Source of the DNA: Pseudomonas oryzae
GTDB taxonomy: Bacteria > Pseudomonadota > Gammaproteobacteria > Pseudomonadales > Pseudomonadaceae
Direction of reading: 5' to 3'
Assembly (NCBI RefSeq): GCF_900104805.1
Contig: NZ_LT629751.1
Span: forward strand, 3,639,001 to 3,703,000
Length of the DNA: 64,000 bases
Below are positions 8,500 through 20,022 of this stretch, one piece after another. The notes beneath the pieces are model-generated. The model saw only the letters and a list, made by a program, of their open reading frames with translations. It did no database searches and was not told the DNA's origin. The stretch's first letter is position 1. Every line of letters begins with the position of its first letter. A program made the position numbers and the translations under genes.

Positions 8500-9513
8500 A
8501 TGACGGACCTGCATTCGTTCCTGCTCGCCGACTTCCTCGGCACCGCCACCTGGCTGTGGCTGGCGTTTTTCGCCCTGGTGATCGCCCTGCTGACCTTCGA
8601 CCTCGGCGTGCTGCACCGTGACCAGCACGAGATCGGCGTCAAGGAGAGCCTGCTGCTGTCGAGCGGCTACATCAGCATCGGCCTGCTGTTCGCGGTCTGG
8701 GTATGGCTGCAGAAGGGCGGCGACGCCGGCCTGGACTACCTGACCGGCTTCCTGATCGAGAAGTCGCTGTCGATGGACAACGTGTTCCTGATGGCGGTGA
8801 TCTTCGGCTTCCTCGGCATTCCCCGCCGCTACCAGCACAAGGTGCTGTTCTGGGGCATCCTCGGGGTGATCGTGCTGCGCGCCGTGATGATCGGCCTGGG
8901 CGCCGCGCTGATCCAACAGTTCAGCTGGATCCTCTACCTGTTCGGCGTGTTCCTGGTGCTCACCGGCGTGCGCATGCTGTTCGCCCGGGTCGACGAGACC
9001 CCGGACCTGGAGAACAACCTGCTGGTGCGCTTCCTGCGCAGCCACCTGCGCATCACCGACCGCCTGCACGAGCAGCGCTTCTTCGTCCACCTGCCCGACG
9101 CCGGCGGCAGGCCGGTGCTATGGATCACCCCGCTGTTCCTCGCCCTGATCCTCATCGAGTGCGCCGACGTGGTGTTCGCGGTGGACAGCGTGCCGGCGAT
9201 CTTCGCCATCACCCAGGACCCGTTCATCGTCTACACCTCGAACATCTTCGCCATCCTCGGCCTGCGCGCGCTGTACTTCGCCCTCGCTGCGCTGATCCAC
9301 CGCTTCGCCTACCTGAAGTACGCCCTGGCCCTGGTGCTGGTGTTCATCGGCGGCAAGATCTTCCTGGTCGGCATCATCGGCAAGATCCCGGCGGCGCTGT
9401 CGCTCGGCGTGACCCTGACCCTGCTGATCGGCGGTGTGCTGGTGTCGCTGTGGAAGACCCGCGGCCAGCCCGCCGCCACGCCCGAGCGCAAGGACGGCGC
9501 GGCGCCGCACTGA
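8500..9513 (+). CDS. TerC/Alx family integral membrane protein
   Basis: A 337-residue protein with about nine hydrophobic helices and the TerC signatures: FFALVIALLTFDLGVLHR, the acidic EKSLSMDNVF motif, and LILIECADVVFAVDSVPAIF with Asp residues inside membrane helices. The family includes Alx, linked to Mn2+ export or homeostasis, and TerC of tellurite-resistance clusters. No other ter genes are nearby, so a metal homeostasis role is the better inference. A strong AAGGAGGAG ribosome site precedes the ATG. The upstream region may fold (8405-8489). Confidence 0.92.
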   Translation: MTDLHSFLLADFLGTATWLWLAFFALVIALLTFDLGVLHRDQHEIGVKESLLLSSGYISIGLLFAVWVWLQKGGDAGLDYLTGFLIEKSLSMDNVFLMAVIFGFLGIPRRYQHKVLFWGILGVIVLRAVMIGLGAALIQQFSWILYLFGVFLVLTGVRMLFARVDETPDLENNLLVRFLRSHLRITDRLHEQRFFVHLPDAGGRPVLWITPLFLALILIECADVVFAVDSVPAIFAITQDPFIVYTSNIFAILGLRALYFALAALIHRFAYLKYALALVLVFIGGKIFLVGIIGKIPAALSLGVTLTLLIGGVLVSLWKTRGQPAATPERKDGAAPH

Positions 9514-9526
9514 GCCCGGACAGGCG

Positions 9527-10897
9527 TCAGCGACAGCCCAGCTCGGCGCTGAAGCCCGTCACGTCCAGGCGCCGGCCGTTCTGCACCTGGCCGGCCAGCT
9601 TGCTATCGGTGGCGGCCTGGACGAGCAGCGCGCTCTTGATCTGCACCGCGCTGGCGCAGGGATTGAGCGCGGCGTACAAGGCGGCGGCCCCCGTGACGTG
9701 CGGCGTGGCCATCGAGGTGCCGCTGTAGGCGGCGTAGCCGGCCAGCCCCTTGCGCGTCGGCACGGTGCTGAGGATGTCGACGCCCGGCGCAGCGATGGCC
9801 ACGGTGTTGACGCCCCAGTTGGAGAAGCTGGCCTTGGCGCCGCTCTTGTCGATCGCCGCCACCGCCAGCAGGTTGGCCAGCGGGTAGCTGGCCGGGTAGC
9901 TGGGCGTCGTGTCGATGTTCTGCCCGGCGTTGCCGGCGGCGGCGATGAACAGGATGTTGGCCGCGCCGGCAACGGCGATGGCGTCGGCGAGCGCCTGCGA
10001 ATAGCCACCGCCGCCCCAGGAGTTGTTGCTCGCCACCAGGCGCAGGCCATGGCGCTGCTTGAGGTCGGTGAGATACTGTACCGCCTTCACCGCGTTGGCC
10101 GTGGTGCCGCCACGCGGGCCGAGGAACTTGGCGCTGATCAGCTTCGCCGTGGGGCACACGCCGAACACGCCGAGGCCATTGTCGATGCTGGCGGCCACGC
10201 TGCCGGCCACATGGCTGCCGTGGTCGTCCGCGCTGCCGTCGTAGACGCTGGCGTCCTTGCCGTTGAAGTCCCAGCCATGGATGTCGTCGACGTAGCCGTT
10301 GCCGTCGTCGTCGACGCCGACGGTCTTGCCGTACTCGCCGGGATTGACCCAGACGTTGGCCTGCAGGTCGGGGTGACTGACCATCAGCCCCTCGTCGATG
10401 ATCCCCACCACCACCTGGCTGTCGCAGCGCAGGCCGGCGTTCCACAGCGCCAGTGCGCCGCTGCCGTTGGCGTTGGCCGGCGCGGTGGCGGCGCCCAGCA
10501 TGCCCCACAGGTTGCTCAGATAAGGATCGTCGGGGTTGGCCTGGCGCTGGTAGATCCAGTTGGGCTCGGCGAACGCCACCGAGGAGTCGGCGGCGATCCG
10601 TTCGAGCAGCCCGACGCTGAGCCGGGTCGTCCCGCTCAGGCGCACGCGCAGCAGCTCGCCGCGCCCCTCACCGCGCGTCTGCAGACGTTCCAGGGCCTCG
10701 GCGCCGAAGCGCCCCAGCACCAGGCGCTGGCTGCTCGCCGAAGCCTCCGGACGGAACTGCACCAGCAGTTCGTTGGCGACATGCGGGCGGCCGGCCTGCA
10801 GCGACTGGCGCACCGCCGGCAGGTTGCCGCCAGCCTGCGCGAACAGGGGCAGGCCGCCCAGGCAAAGCAGCAGGAATCCTTTTGACAGGTGCGACAT
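9527..10897 (-). CDS. Secreted subtilisin-like serine protease (peptidase S8)
   Basis: A 456-residue pre-pro-protease. Residues 1-22 are a Sec signal peptide with AQA before the probable cleavage point. A propeptide-like segment follows (ELLVQFRP through FAEPNWIYQ). The S8 domain holds the catalytic Asp in VVGIIDEGLMVSHPDL, His in DDHGSHVAGSVA, the oxyanion Asn region AAAGNAGQNID, and Ser in SGTSMATPHVTGA. Three cysteines may form disulphides. The Asp motif reads DEG where DTG or DSG is commoner. GAGGAG precedes the ATG. The substrate is unknown; secretion to the periplasm or beyond is inferred. Confidence 0.93.
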   Translation of the reverse strand: MSHLSKGFLLLCLGGLPLFAQAGGNLPAVRQSLQAGRPHVANELLVQFRPEASASSQRLVLGRFGAEALERLQTRGEGRGELLRVRLSGTTRLSVGLLERIAADSSVAFAEPNWIYQRQANPDDPYLSNLWGMLGAATAPANANGSGALALWNAGLRCDSQVVVGIIDEGLMVSHPDLQANVWVNPGEYGKTVGVDDDGNGYVDDIHGWDFNGKDASVYDGSADDHGSHVAGSVAASIDNGLGVFGVCPTAKLISAKFLGPRGGTTANAVKAVQYLTDLKQRHGLRLVASNNSWGGGGYSQALADAIAVAGAANILFIAAAGNAGQNIDTTPSYPASYPLANLLAVAAIDKSGAKASFSNWGVNTVAIAAPGVDILSTVPTRKGLAGYAAYSGTSMATPHVTGAAALYAALNPCASAVQIKSALLVQAATDSKLAGQVQNGRRLDVTGFSAELGCR

Positions 10898-11125
10898 GGT
10901 GTACTCCTCGGGCGGAAGGCGAGCCCGGGAGGGACATCCCGTCGGGTGGGCTCGCCATTCATTTCCAGTTCAATACAGGACGGAGAAACCAGCCAATGCC
11001 GACGGGCGGCATGGTGACGAACGGCGCTACCGCCGGTCGCCCGGCACCGCGCGCAACCACCGATCGCACTGGCCGGTGGGCGACGGCTGCCCTCCACGCC
11101 CACCCGGTGCTAGGATGCGCGCCCT

Positions 11126-13544
<2,419 letters not shown>

Positions 13545-13554
13545 ACAGGCACAA

Positions 13555-13578
13555 AAAAGCCGCCCGCAGGCGGCTCTT
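13555..13578. terminator. Bidirectional terminator between xpt and cycB
   Basis: GCCGCC (13559-13564) and GGCGGC (13569-13574) form a 6-bp GC stem over the loop CGCA. An A-run lies to the left and TCTTTC to the right, so both convergent transcripts would end in a U-rich stretch. Confidence 0.85.
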
Positions 13579-13595
13579 TCGCGATCCCGGCGTTA

Positions 13596-14018
13596 TTACA
13601 TGCCGGACATCTTGTGGATCGCGCCCAGCAGCTCGTCGTCGGAGCAGTCGGCGCAGGTGCCCTTCGGCGGCATGGCGTTGCGGCCAGCGATGGCGCTCTT
13701 GAGCAGCGCGTCGATGCCACCGCGCTCGCTGGCGCGGGCCTTCCAGTCGGCGGCGTCGCCGATCTTCGGCGCGCCCAGCACACCGGCGCTGTGGCAGGCG
13801 CCACAGTACTTGGCGACCACGTCGTCGGCGCTGCGCGCGCCGCCGCCGGCAGCGGCGGCCACGGTGCCGACGCCCTTGCATTCCTGGCCGGCGATGCACA
13901 CTTCGCCTACCGGCTTCAGACGTTCGGCGATGGCTTCATCGCTCGCGGCCTGGGCGCCAACCGCCCACAGGGCCAGCACGGCAGCCTGGGCTGCCAAGAC
14001 TTTCTTGATCAGGTTCAC
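13596..14018 (-). CDS. cycB: Cytochrome c5-type monohaem protein
   Basis: A 140-residue exported class I cytochrome c. The signal peptide ends near AQA-AS (about residue 25). The haem site is Cys72-Gly-Ala-Cys75-His76 and the sixth ligand is probably Met116 in NAMPPKG. A further pair of cysteines (CADC) after the Met loop is typical of cytochrome c5. It carries electrons in the periplasm, probably in aerobic or denitrifying respiration. In PAO1 the equivalent gene also lies next to pauR. The gene converges with xpt. Confidence 0.92.
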   Translation of the reverse strand: MNLIKKVLAAQAAVLALWAVGAQAASDEAIAERLKPVGEVCIAGQECKGVGTVAAAAGGGARSADDVVAKYCGACHSAGVLGAPKIGDAADWKARASERGGIDALLKSAIAGRNAMPPKGTCADCSDDELLGAIHKMSGM

Positions 14019-14164
14019 CCTTACACCCTCTATGGCTAGTCACGCCCGGGGCGGTAGGGCCGCGCGGGCGGCGGAAGTATAACGGCAAAGCGAAGCCTGC
14101 CGAAACAACCCCGATGGTCGCAGGGGCTTGACACCCGCGAATCAGGTCGAAAGACGCAGACGCG

Positions 14165-14713
14165 TCAGAAGTTGGCCGGCGTGGTGGCGCTGATCAGCCG
14201 CGCCGGGACGTCGAACGGGTTGCGGAAACGGTGCGGCTGGTTGCTCTCGAAGTAGTAGCTGTCACCGCTCTCGAGGATGTACACGGCATCGCCGACGGTC
14301 AGCTCGAGACGGCCGTCGACCAGCACGCCGGCCTCCTCGCCCTCGTGGTTGAGCATCTCGATGCCGGTATCGGCGCCCGGCGGATAGGTTTCGTCGAGGA
14401 AGGCCATGATCCGGTTGGGGTGGGCGCGACCGACCAGCTTCATGGTCACCGCACCGCCGCCGATGTCGATCAGCTCGTCGGACTTGTAGACCACCTGGGC
14501 CTGGTTGGCCTCCTCGAGGTCCATGGAGAAGAACTCCACCAGCGACATGGGGATGCCGCCGAGCACCTTCTTCAGCGAGCTGATCGACGGGCTGACGCTG
14601 TTCTTCTCGATCATCGAGATGGTGCTGTTGGTCACTCCCGCGCGCTTGGCCAGCTCGCGCTGGGACAAGCCCTTGAGTTTGCGGATCGCTTGCAGACGGG
14701 CGCCGACGTCCAA
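14165..14713 (-). CDS. pauR: PauR, XRE-cupin regulator of polyamine catabolism
   Basis: A 182-residue regulator with an N-terminal helix-turn-helix (ARLQAIRKLKGLSQREL, then NSTISMIEKN) and a C-terminal cupin (PPGADTGIEML, VLVDGRLELTVGDAVYIL, FESNQPHRFRNP). PauR of P. aeruginosa represses polyamine utilisation genes and lies at this same position. I propose a TTG start at 14713: AGGAGGT lies nine bases upstream and the resulting length equals PauR, whereas the ATG at 14806 adds 31 unlikely residues. Likely targets in the window are kauB and the PuuB-like gene; this is inferred. Confidence 0.88.
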   Translation of the reverse strand: MDVGARLQAIRKLKGLSQRELAKRAGVTNSTISMIEKNSVSPSISSLKKVLGGIPMSLVEFFSMDLEEANQAQVVYKSDELIDIGGGAVTMKLVGRAHPNRIMAFLDETYPPGADTGIEMLNHEGEEAGVLVDGRLELTVGDAVYILESGDSYYFESNQPHRFRNPFDVPARLISATTPANF

Positions 14714-14806
14714 GGCTGGAGACCTCCTCGGTGATTCAGGATGCTGGGATGGTTGCGAATAATGATGACAAGGCTGTTCAGTATTTACAACACGAAGAAC
14801 GGCCAA

Positions 14807-14835
14807 ACCCCCGCGCGGCGGGGCCGGGCGGGGGT
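14807..14835 (-). terminator. Hairpin after dadX
   Basis: On the minus strand an ACCCCCGC/GCGGGGGT stem (14828-14835 with 14807-14814) lies 27 bp past the dadX stop and is followed by TTGGCC. The U-tract is weak, so it may be an imperfect terminator for the dad operon. Confidence 0.45.
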
Positions 14836-14861
14836 GTCAGGACCAGCGCAGGGGCAGCGGG

Positions 14862-15938
<1,077 letters not shown>

Positions 15939-15987
15939 GGCGACTATCGCTTTCTCGTTATAGGGCGCCGCACGGGGCGCGGCGGAT

Positions 15988-16338
15988 TCAGGGCAGCGCG
16001 GCCACCACCGTCATCTCGACGCGGGCGCGCGGGTCGTACAACTTCGCCTCGACGCAGGTGCGCGCCGGCGCGCAGCCGGCCGGCAGCCAGGCGTCCCACA
16101 CCGCGTTCATCCCGGCGTAGTCGGCCAGATCCTTGAGGTGGATGGTCACCGCCAGCAGGCGCGACTTGTCGCTGCCGGCCTCGGCGAGCAGGCGCTCGAT
16201 GTTGTCGAGGGTCTCGGCGGTCTGCCGGGCGATGTCGCCGGCGTAGTCGTCGGCCAACTGGCCCGCCAGGTAGACGGTGCCGTTGTGGATGACGATCTCG
16301 CTGTAGCGCGACTCAGTGTGCAGGCGCTGGATGGCCAT
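15988..16338 (-). CDS. RidA-family imine/enamine deaminase in the dad operon
   Basis: A 116-residue RidA/YjgF-family protein ([22 protein letters not shown], later [19 protein letters not shown] and [19 protein letters not shown] with the conserved Arg). RidA enzymes hydrolyse reactive 2-aminoacrylate or imines. DadA releases an imino acid, so this gene between dadA and dadX probably clears that product. Its start overlaps the end of dadA by 26 bp, which suggests translational coupling. Confidence 0.9.
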   Translation of the reverse strand: MAIQRLHTESRYSEIVIHNGTVYLAGQLADDYAGDIARQTAETLDNIERLLAEAGSDKSRLLAVTIHLKDLADYAGMNAVWDAWLPAGCAPARTCVEAKLYDPRARVEMTVVAALP

Positions 16339-17611
16339 TGGGGGTGTTCTCCTTGGCGTTGCTGTAACGGGAAATATCCAGGCCCTGCGGGCTGATCTGC
16401 GGGCGCTTCTTCGCCATCAGGTCGGCGAGCAGGCGACCGGAGCCGCAGGCCATGGTCCAGCCAAGGGTACCGTGTCCGGTGTTGAGGAACAGGTTGCGAT
16501 AGCGGGTGGCGCCGACGATCGGGGTGCCGTCCGGGGTCGCCGGGCGCAGGCCGGTCCAGAATTCGGCGCGCGCCAGGTCGCCCCCCTGCGGGTAGAGATC
16601 AGCGGTGATCATCTCCAGGGTCTCGCGGCGGCGCGGGTTGAGCGACAGGTCGTGGCCGGCGATCTCGGCCATGCCGCCGACGCGGATGCGGTTGTCGAAG
16701 CGGGTGATCGCCACCTTGTAGGTCTCGTCGAGGATGGTCGAGGTCGGCGCCATGGCCGCATCGACGATCGGCACGGTCAGCGAGTAGCCCTTCAGCGGGT
16801 AGACCGGCGCCTTGATGCCCAGCGGCTTGAGCAGCTGCGGCGAGTAGCTGCCGAGCGCCAGCACGTAGTGGTCGGCGCGCTCCAGCTGGCCGTCGACCCA
16901 CACGCCGGTGACGCGCTCGCCGTCGCTCTCCAGGCGCTCGATGTTCTGCCCGAAACGGAACTCGACGCCGAGGCCGCGCGCCAGCTCGGCCAGGCGGCTG
17001 GTGAACAGGAAGCAGTCGCCGGTCTGGTCGTTGGGCAGGCGCAGGGCGCCGGCCAGCTTGTCGGCGACCTTGGCCAGCGCCGGCTCGACGCGGGCGATGC
17101 CGGCGCGGTCGAGCAGCTCAAAGGGCACGCCGGCCTGCTCGAGCACGGCGATGTCCTTGGCCGCGGCGTCGACCTGGGCCTGGGTGCGGAACAGCTGGGT
17201 GGTGCCGAGCTGGCGGCCTTCGTAGGCGATGCCGGTCTCGGCGCGCAGCTCGTCGAGGCAGTCGCGGCTGTACTCGGCCAGACGCACCATGCGCTCCTTG
17301 TTCACCGCGTAGCGGGAGGCGGTGCAGTTGCGCAGCATCTGCGCCATCCACAGGTACTGGTCGAGGCTGCCGGTGAGCTTGATGGCCAGCGGCGCGTGGC
17401 GCTGCAGCAGCCACTTCATGGCCTTCAGCGGGATGCCCGGGGCAGCCCACGGCGAGGCGTAGCCGGGGGAGACCTGGCCGGCGTTGGCGTAGCTGGTTTC
17501 CAGGGCGACGCCATCCTGTCGGTCGATCACCACCACCTCGAACCCGGCCTGGGCCAGGTAGTACGCACTAGCGGTGCCGACCACACCGCTGCCAAGAACC
17601 ATGACGCGCAT
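16313..17611 (-). CDS. dadA: D-amino acid dehydrogenase small subunit DadA
   Basis: A 432-residue FAD enzyme that oxidises D-alanine to pyruvate and feeds electrons to the respiratory chain at the inner membrane. The dinucleotide site is [19 protein letters not shown] followed by VVVIDR. Near the C-terminus are [17 protein letters not shown] and [16 protein letters not shown]. The ATG at 17611 gives the normal DadA length; longer frames run into the promoter region shared with the divergent Lrp-type gene. The mRNA leader holds an AACAACAA motif (minus strand, 17650-17657) of the kind bound by Hfq/Crc. Confidence 0.96.
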   Translation of the reverse strand: MRVMVLGSGVVGTASAYYLAQAGFEVVVIDRQDGVALETSYANAGQVSPGYASPWAAPGIPLKAMKWLLQRHAPLAIKLTGSLDQYLWMAQMLRNCTASRYAVNKERMVRLAEYSRDCLDELRAETGIAYEGRQLGTTQLFRTQAQVDAAAKDIAVLEQAGVPFELLDRAGIARVEPALAKVADKLAGALRLPNDQTGDCFLFTSRLAELARGLGVEFRFGQNIERLESDGERVTGVWVDGQLERADHYVLALGSYSPQLLKPLGIKAPVYPLKGYSLTVPIVDAAMAPTSTILDETYKVAITRFDNRIRVGGMAEIAGHDLSLNPRRRETLEMITADLYPQGGDLARAEFWTGLRPATPDGTPIVGATRYRNLFLNTGHGTLGWTMACGSGRLLADLMAKKRPQISPQGLDISRYSNAKENTPNGHPAPAH

Positions 17612-17649
17612 CTTTGTCTCCCCTCCCGGCACGCCCGGGCGAAAAACCG

Positions 17650-17657
17650 TTGTTGTT
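17650..17657 (-). promoter_or_regulatory. Candidate Hfq/Crc CA motif in the dadA leader
   Basis: The minus-strand leader of dadA reads CCAACAACAACGG, which contains the (AAN) repeat pattern AACAACAA. It lies about 39 nt before the start codon. Hfq with Crc binds such A-rich motifs near the ribosome site of catabolic mRNAs in pseudomonads. The distance from the start is a little larger than usual, so function is inferred. Confidence 0.35.
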
Positions 17658-17682
17658 GGGGCGGAGTGTAGGTCGCTCTGCA

Positions 17683-17697
17683 CAGTGATATTCACTG
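17683..17697. promoter_or_regulatory. Palindromic operator candidate between dadA and the Lrp-type gene
   Basis: CAGTGATATTCACTG is an inverted repeat (CAGTGA and TCACTG around TAT) in the 149-bp divergent gap. It is 72 bp before dadA and 64 bp before the regulator gene, a suitable place for Lrp/DadR binding. A related GTGATTATTCAC lies before the alanine symporter (19804-19815). Confidence 0.5.
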
Positions 17698-17760
17698 TTT
17701 GTCAGGCTATATTTGGCGAGAATTCTTGGCAGAAGTGCTTTTTCTGGAGGGGCATACCCC

Positions 17761-18249
17761 ATGAGCAGCCCGCAAAAGACCCGCCGCGACCTGGACCGGA
17801 TCGACCGCAACATCCTGCGCATCCTGCAGCAGGAGGGGCGGATTTCCTTCACCGAGCTGGGCGAGCGGGTCGGCCTGTCGACCACCCCGTGCACCGAGCG
17901 GGTACGCCGCCTGGAGCGCGACGGGGTGATCATCGGCTACCACGCCAGGCTCAATCCGCAGCAGCTGCGCGCGGGCCTTCTGGTGTTCGTCGAGCTGAGC
18001 CTGGACTACAAGTCCGGCGACACCTTCGAGGAGTTCCGCCGCGCGGTGCTCAAGCTGCCGCAGGTGCTGGAGTGCCACCTGGTGTCCGGCGAGTTCGACT
18101 ACCTGATCAAGGCGCGCATCTCGGAGATGGCCTCCTACCGCAAGCTGCTCGGCGACATCCTGCTCAAGCTGCCGCACGTGCGCGAGTCGAAGAGCTACAT
18201 CGTCATGGAGGAGGTCAAGGAGACCCTGGCGCTGCCGATTCCGGACTGA
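17761..18249 (+). CDS. lrp: Lrp/AsnC-family regulator (Lrp/DadR)
   Basis: A 162-residue regulator with an N-terminal helix-turn-helix (LDRIDRNILRILQQEGRIS, then GLSTTPCTERVRRLE) and a C-terminal RAM ligand-binding domain (VLECHLVSGEFDYLIKAR). Its divergent position next to dadA matches Lrp/DadR, the alanine-responsive activator of the dad genes in P. aeruginosa. GGAGGGG lies ten bases before the ATG. A 13-bp-stem hairpin follows the gene. Confidence 0.92.
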   Translation: MSSPQKTRRDLDRIDRNILRILQQEGRISFTELGERVGLSTTPCTERVRRLERDGVIIGYHARLNPQQLRAGLLVFVELSLDYKSGDTFEEFRRAVLKLPQVLECHLVSGEFDYLIKARISEMASYRKLLGDILLKLPHVRESKSYIVMEEVKETLALPIPD

Positions 18250-18263
18250 GCCCGCGGAAACGA

Positions 18264-18293
18264 CCATGCCCGCATCCGCAGATGCGGGCATGG
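18264..18293. terminator. Hairpin between lrp and the alanine symporter gene
   Basis: CCATGCCCGCATC (18264-18276) and GATGCGGGCATGG (18281-18293) form a perfect 13-bp stem over CGCA. The two genes converge here. There is no clear U-run on either side, so it may act as a pause or mRNA-end structure. Confidence 0.6.
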
Positions 18294-18316
18294 CCTCAAA
18301 CGGCCCCCGCGGGGCT

Positions 18317-19687
18317 TCAGGAGTTCGCCGCCAGCGGCGCAGCGGCCGGCCTGGCGAAGTACTCGCGGGTCAGCTTGACCACCACCGGGCTGAGCAGCAC
18401 CAGGGCGATCAGGTTGGGGATCGCCATCAGGCCGTTGAGGGTGTCGGCGACCAGCCAGGCGAAGTCCAGCTGGGCGACGGCGCCGAAGGGGATCGCCAGC
18501 ACCCAGAGGATGCGGAACGGCAGGATCGCCCGGGTGCCGACCAGGTACTCCCAGCAGCGCTCGCCGTAGTAGCTCCAGCCGAGGATGGTGGTGTAGCTGA
18601 ACACCATCAGGGCCAGGGCCAGCAGGTACTGGCCGACGCCGGGCAGGGCGGTCTCGAAGGCCGCGCTGGACAGCGCCGCGCCGCTGGCGCCGCTGGTCCA
18701 CGCGCCGGTGGTGAGGATCACCAGGGCGGTCATGCTGCACACCAGGATGGTGTCGATGAAGGTGCCGAGCATGCCGATCAGGCCCGAACGCACCGAGCTG
18801 TGGGTGGTGCCGGCGGCCTGGGCGATGCCGGCGGTACCCAGGCCCGCCTCGTTGGAGAAGATGCCGCGGGCCACGCCGAAGCGGATCGCCGCCATCACCG
18901 CGGCGCCGGCGAAGCCACCGGTGGCCGCCGCCGGGTTGAAGGCGTGCTCGAAGATCAGCGCGAAGGCGCCGGGGATGGCCTCGGCGTTGAGCACCAGCAC
19001 GGTCAGCGCGGCGATGATGTAGCCCACGCACATGGCCGGCACCAGGGCCTCGGCGACCTTGCCGATGCGCTTGATGCCGCCGAGGATCACCACCCCGGTG
19101 ATCAGCATGGTGACCACGCCGGTGACCCAGTCCGGCACGCCGAAGGAGCCGCCGAGGGCGTCGGCCATGCTGTTGACCTGGACCATGTTGCCGATGCCGA
19201 AGCCGGCCAGGCCGCCGAACAGGGCGAAGGCGCCGCCCATCCACGCCCACTTCTTGCCCAGGCCGTTCTTGATCGCGTACATCGGCCCGCCGACGTGCTC
19301 GCCGCGCTCGTCCTTCTCGCGGTAGTGCACGGCGAGCACCACTTCGCAGTACTTGGTGGCCATGCCGACCAGCGCGGTGCACCACATCCAGAAGATCGCG
19401 CCGGGGCCGCCGAGGAAGATCGCGGTGGCGACGCCGGCGATGTTGCCGGTGCCGACGGTGGCGGCCAGGCAGGTCATCAGCGCCTGGAACGGGCTGATCT
19501 CGCCGGAGCCGTCGTCGTCCTTCTTGCGCCCCTGCCAGAGCAGGCCGAAGGCGGTGACGATCCTGGCCAGCGGCATGAACCTGAGCCCCAGCATCAGGAA
19601 CAGGCCGGTGCCGAGGATGAGGACCAGCATGGGCGGACCCCAGACCAGGCCATTGAGACTATTCACTACAGTGTTCAGAAATTCCAT
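18317..19687 (-). CDS. Alanine/glycine:Na+ symporter (AGCS family)
   Basis: A 456-residue inner-membrane symporter with about eleven hydrophobic helices. AGCS signatures include CLAATVGTGNIAGVATA, GGPGAIFWMW, AIRFGVARGIFSNEAGLGTA and VFSYTTILGWSYYGER. The family imports alanine or glycine with Na+. Position next to the dad operon and lrp makes alanine the likely substrate. The ATG at 19687 gives the normal N-terminus; the frame extends 36 codons further without support. It is probably controlled through the GTGA/TCAC palindrome at 19804-19815. Confidence 0.93.
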   Translation of the reverse strand: MEFLNTVVNSLNGLVWGPPMLVLILGTGLFLMLGLRFMPLARIVTAFGLLWQGRKKDDDGSGEISPFQALMTCLAATVGTGNIAGVATAIFLGGPGAIFWMWCTALVGMATKYCEVVLAVHYREKDERGEHVGGPMYAIKNGLGKKWAWMGGAFALFGGLAGFGIGNMVQVNSMADALGGSFGVPDWVTGVVTMLITGVVILGGIKRIGKVAEALVPAMCVGYIIAALTVLVLNAEAIPGAFALIFEHAFNPAAATGGFAGAAVMAAIRFGVARGIFSNEAGLGTAGIAQAAGTTHSSVRSGLIGMLGTFIDTILVCSMTALVILTTGAWTSGASGAALSSAAFETALPGVGQYLLALALMVFSYTTILGWSYYGERCWEYLVGTRAILPFRILWVLAIPFGAVAQLDFAWLVADTLNGLMAIPNLIALVLLSPVVVKLTREYFARPAAAPLAANS

Positions 19688-20022
19688 CAGGGGGGGTCTC
19701 TTTGCTCTTGTCGATCGGGTGAAGGCAGCGGTGGCCTTGCGCGGGCTCCAAAGCATGGGCTGTGCCAGCAACCGCCGATGTCTGCCGCCGCGCAACAGCC
19801 GTAGTGATTATTCACGCCAGGATGGCGATCACACAGAACAGACATCATGCTCGAATCCAAGTACAGGTGTTTTTTATGCAAATCCGCATTTAAACGACAG
19901 AAAACACCACGAAATAATCCGCATCTTTCCCCGCAGGCCGCAGCGGGCTTGGCGCCCACCGCCTGTTGGGCGCCGCCCTCTGCCGGCCTATGCTGAGGGT
20001 TCACCCACTGCCTGCTACGCCG
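19688..20022. other. Divergent promoter region between the symporter and the PuuB-like gene
   Basis: 335 bp with no convincing gene. The part at about 19800-19925 is AT-rich for this genome (TGTTTTTTATGCAAATCC, ACGAAATAATCCGC) and must contain promoters for one or both divergent genes. It includes the palindrome at 19804-19815. Confidence 0.5.
19804..19815. promoter_or_regulatory. GTGA-TTAT-TCAC palindrome upstream of the alanine symporter
   Basis: GTGATTATTCAC closely resembles the dadA-side motif GTGATATTCAC (17685-17695), differing by one base of spacing. It lies 117 bp before the symporter start. A shared Lrp-type regulator for alanine uptake and breakdown is inferred. Confidence 0.4.
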
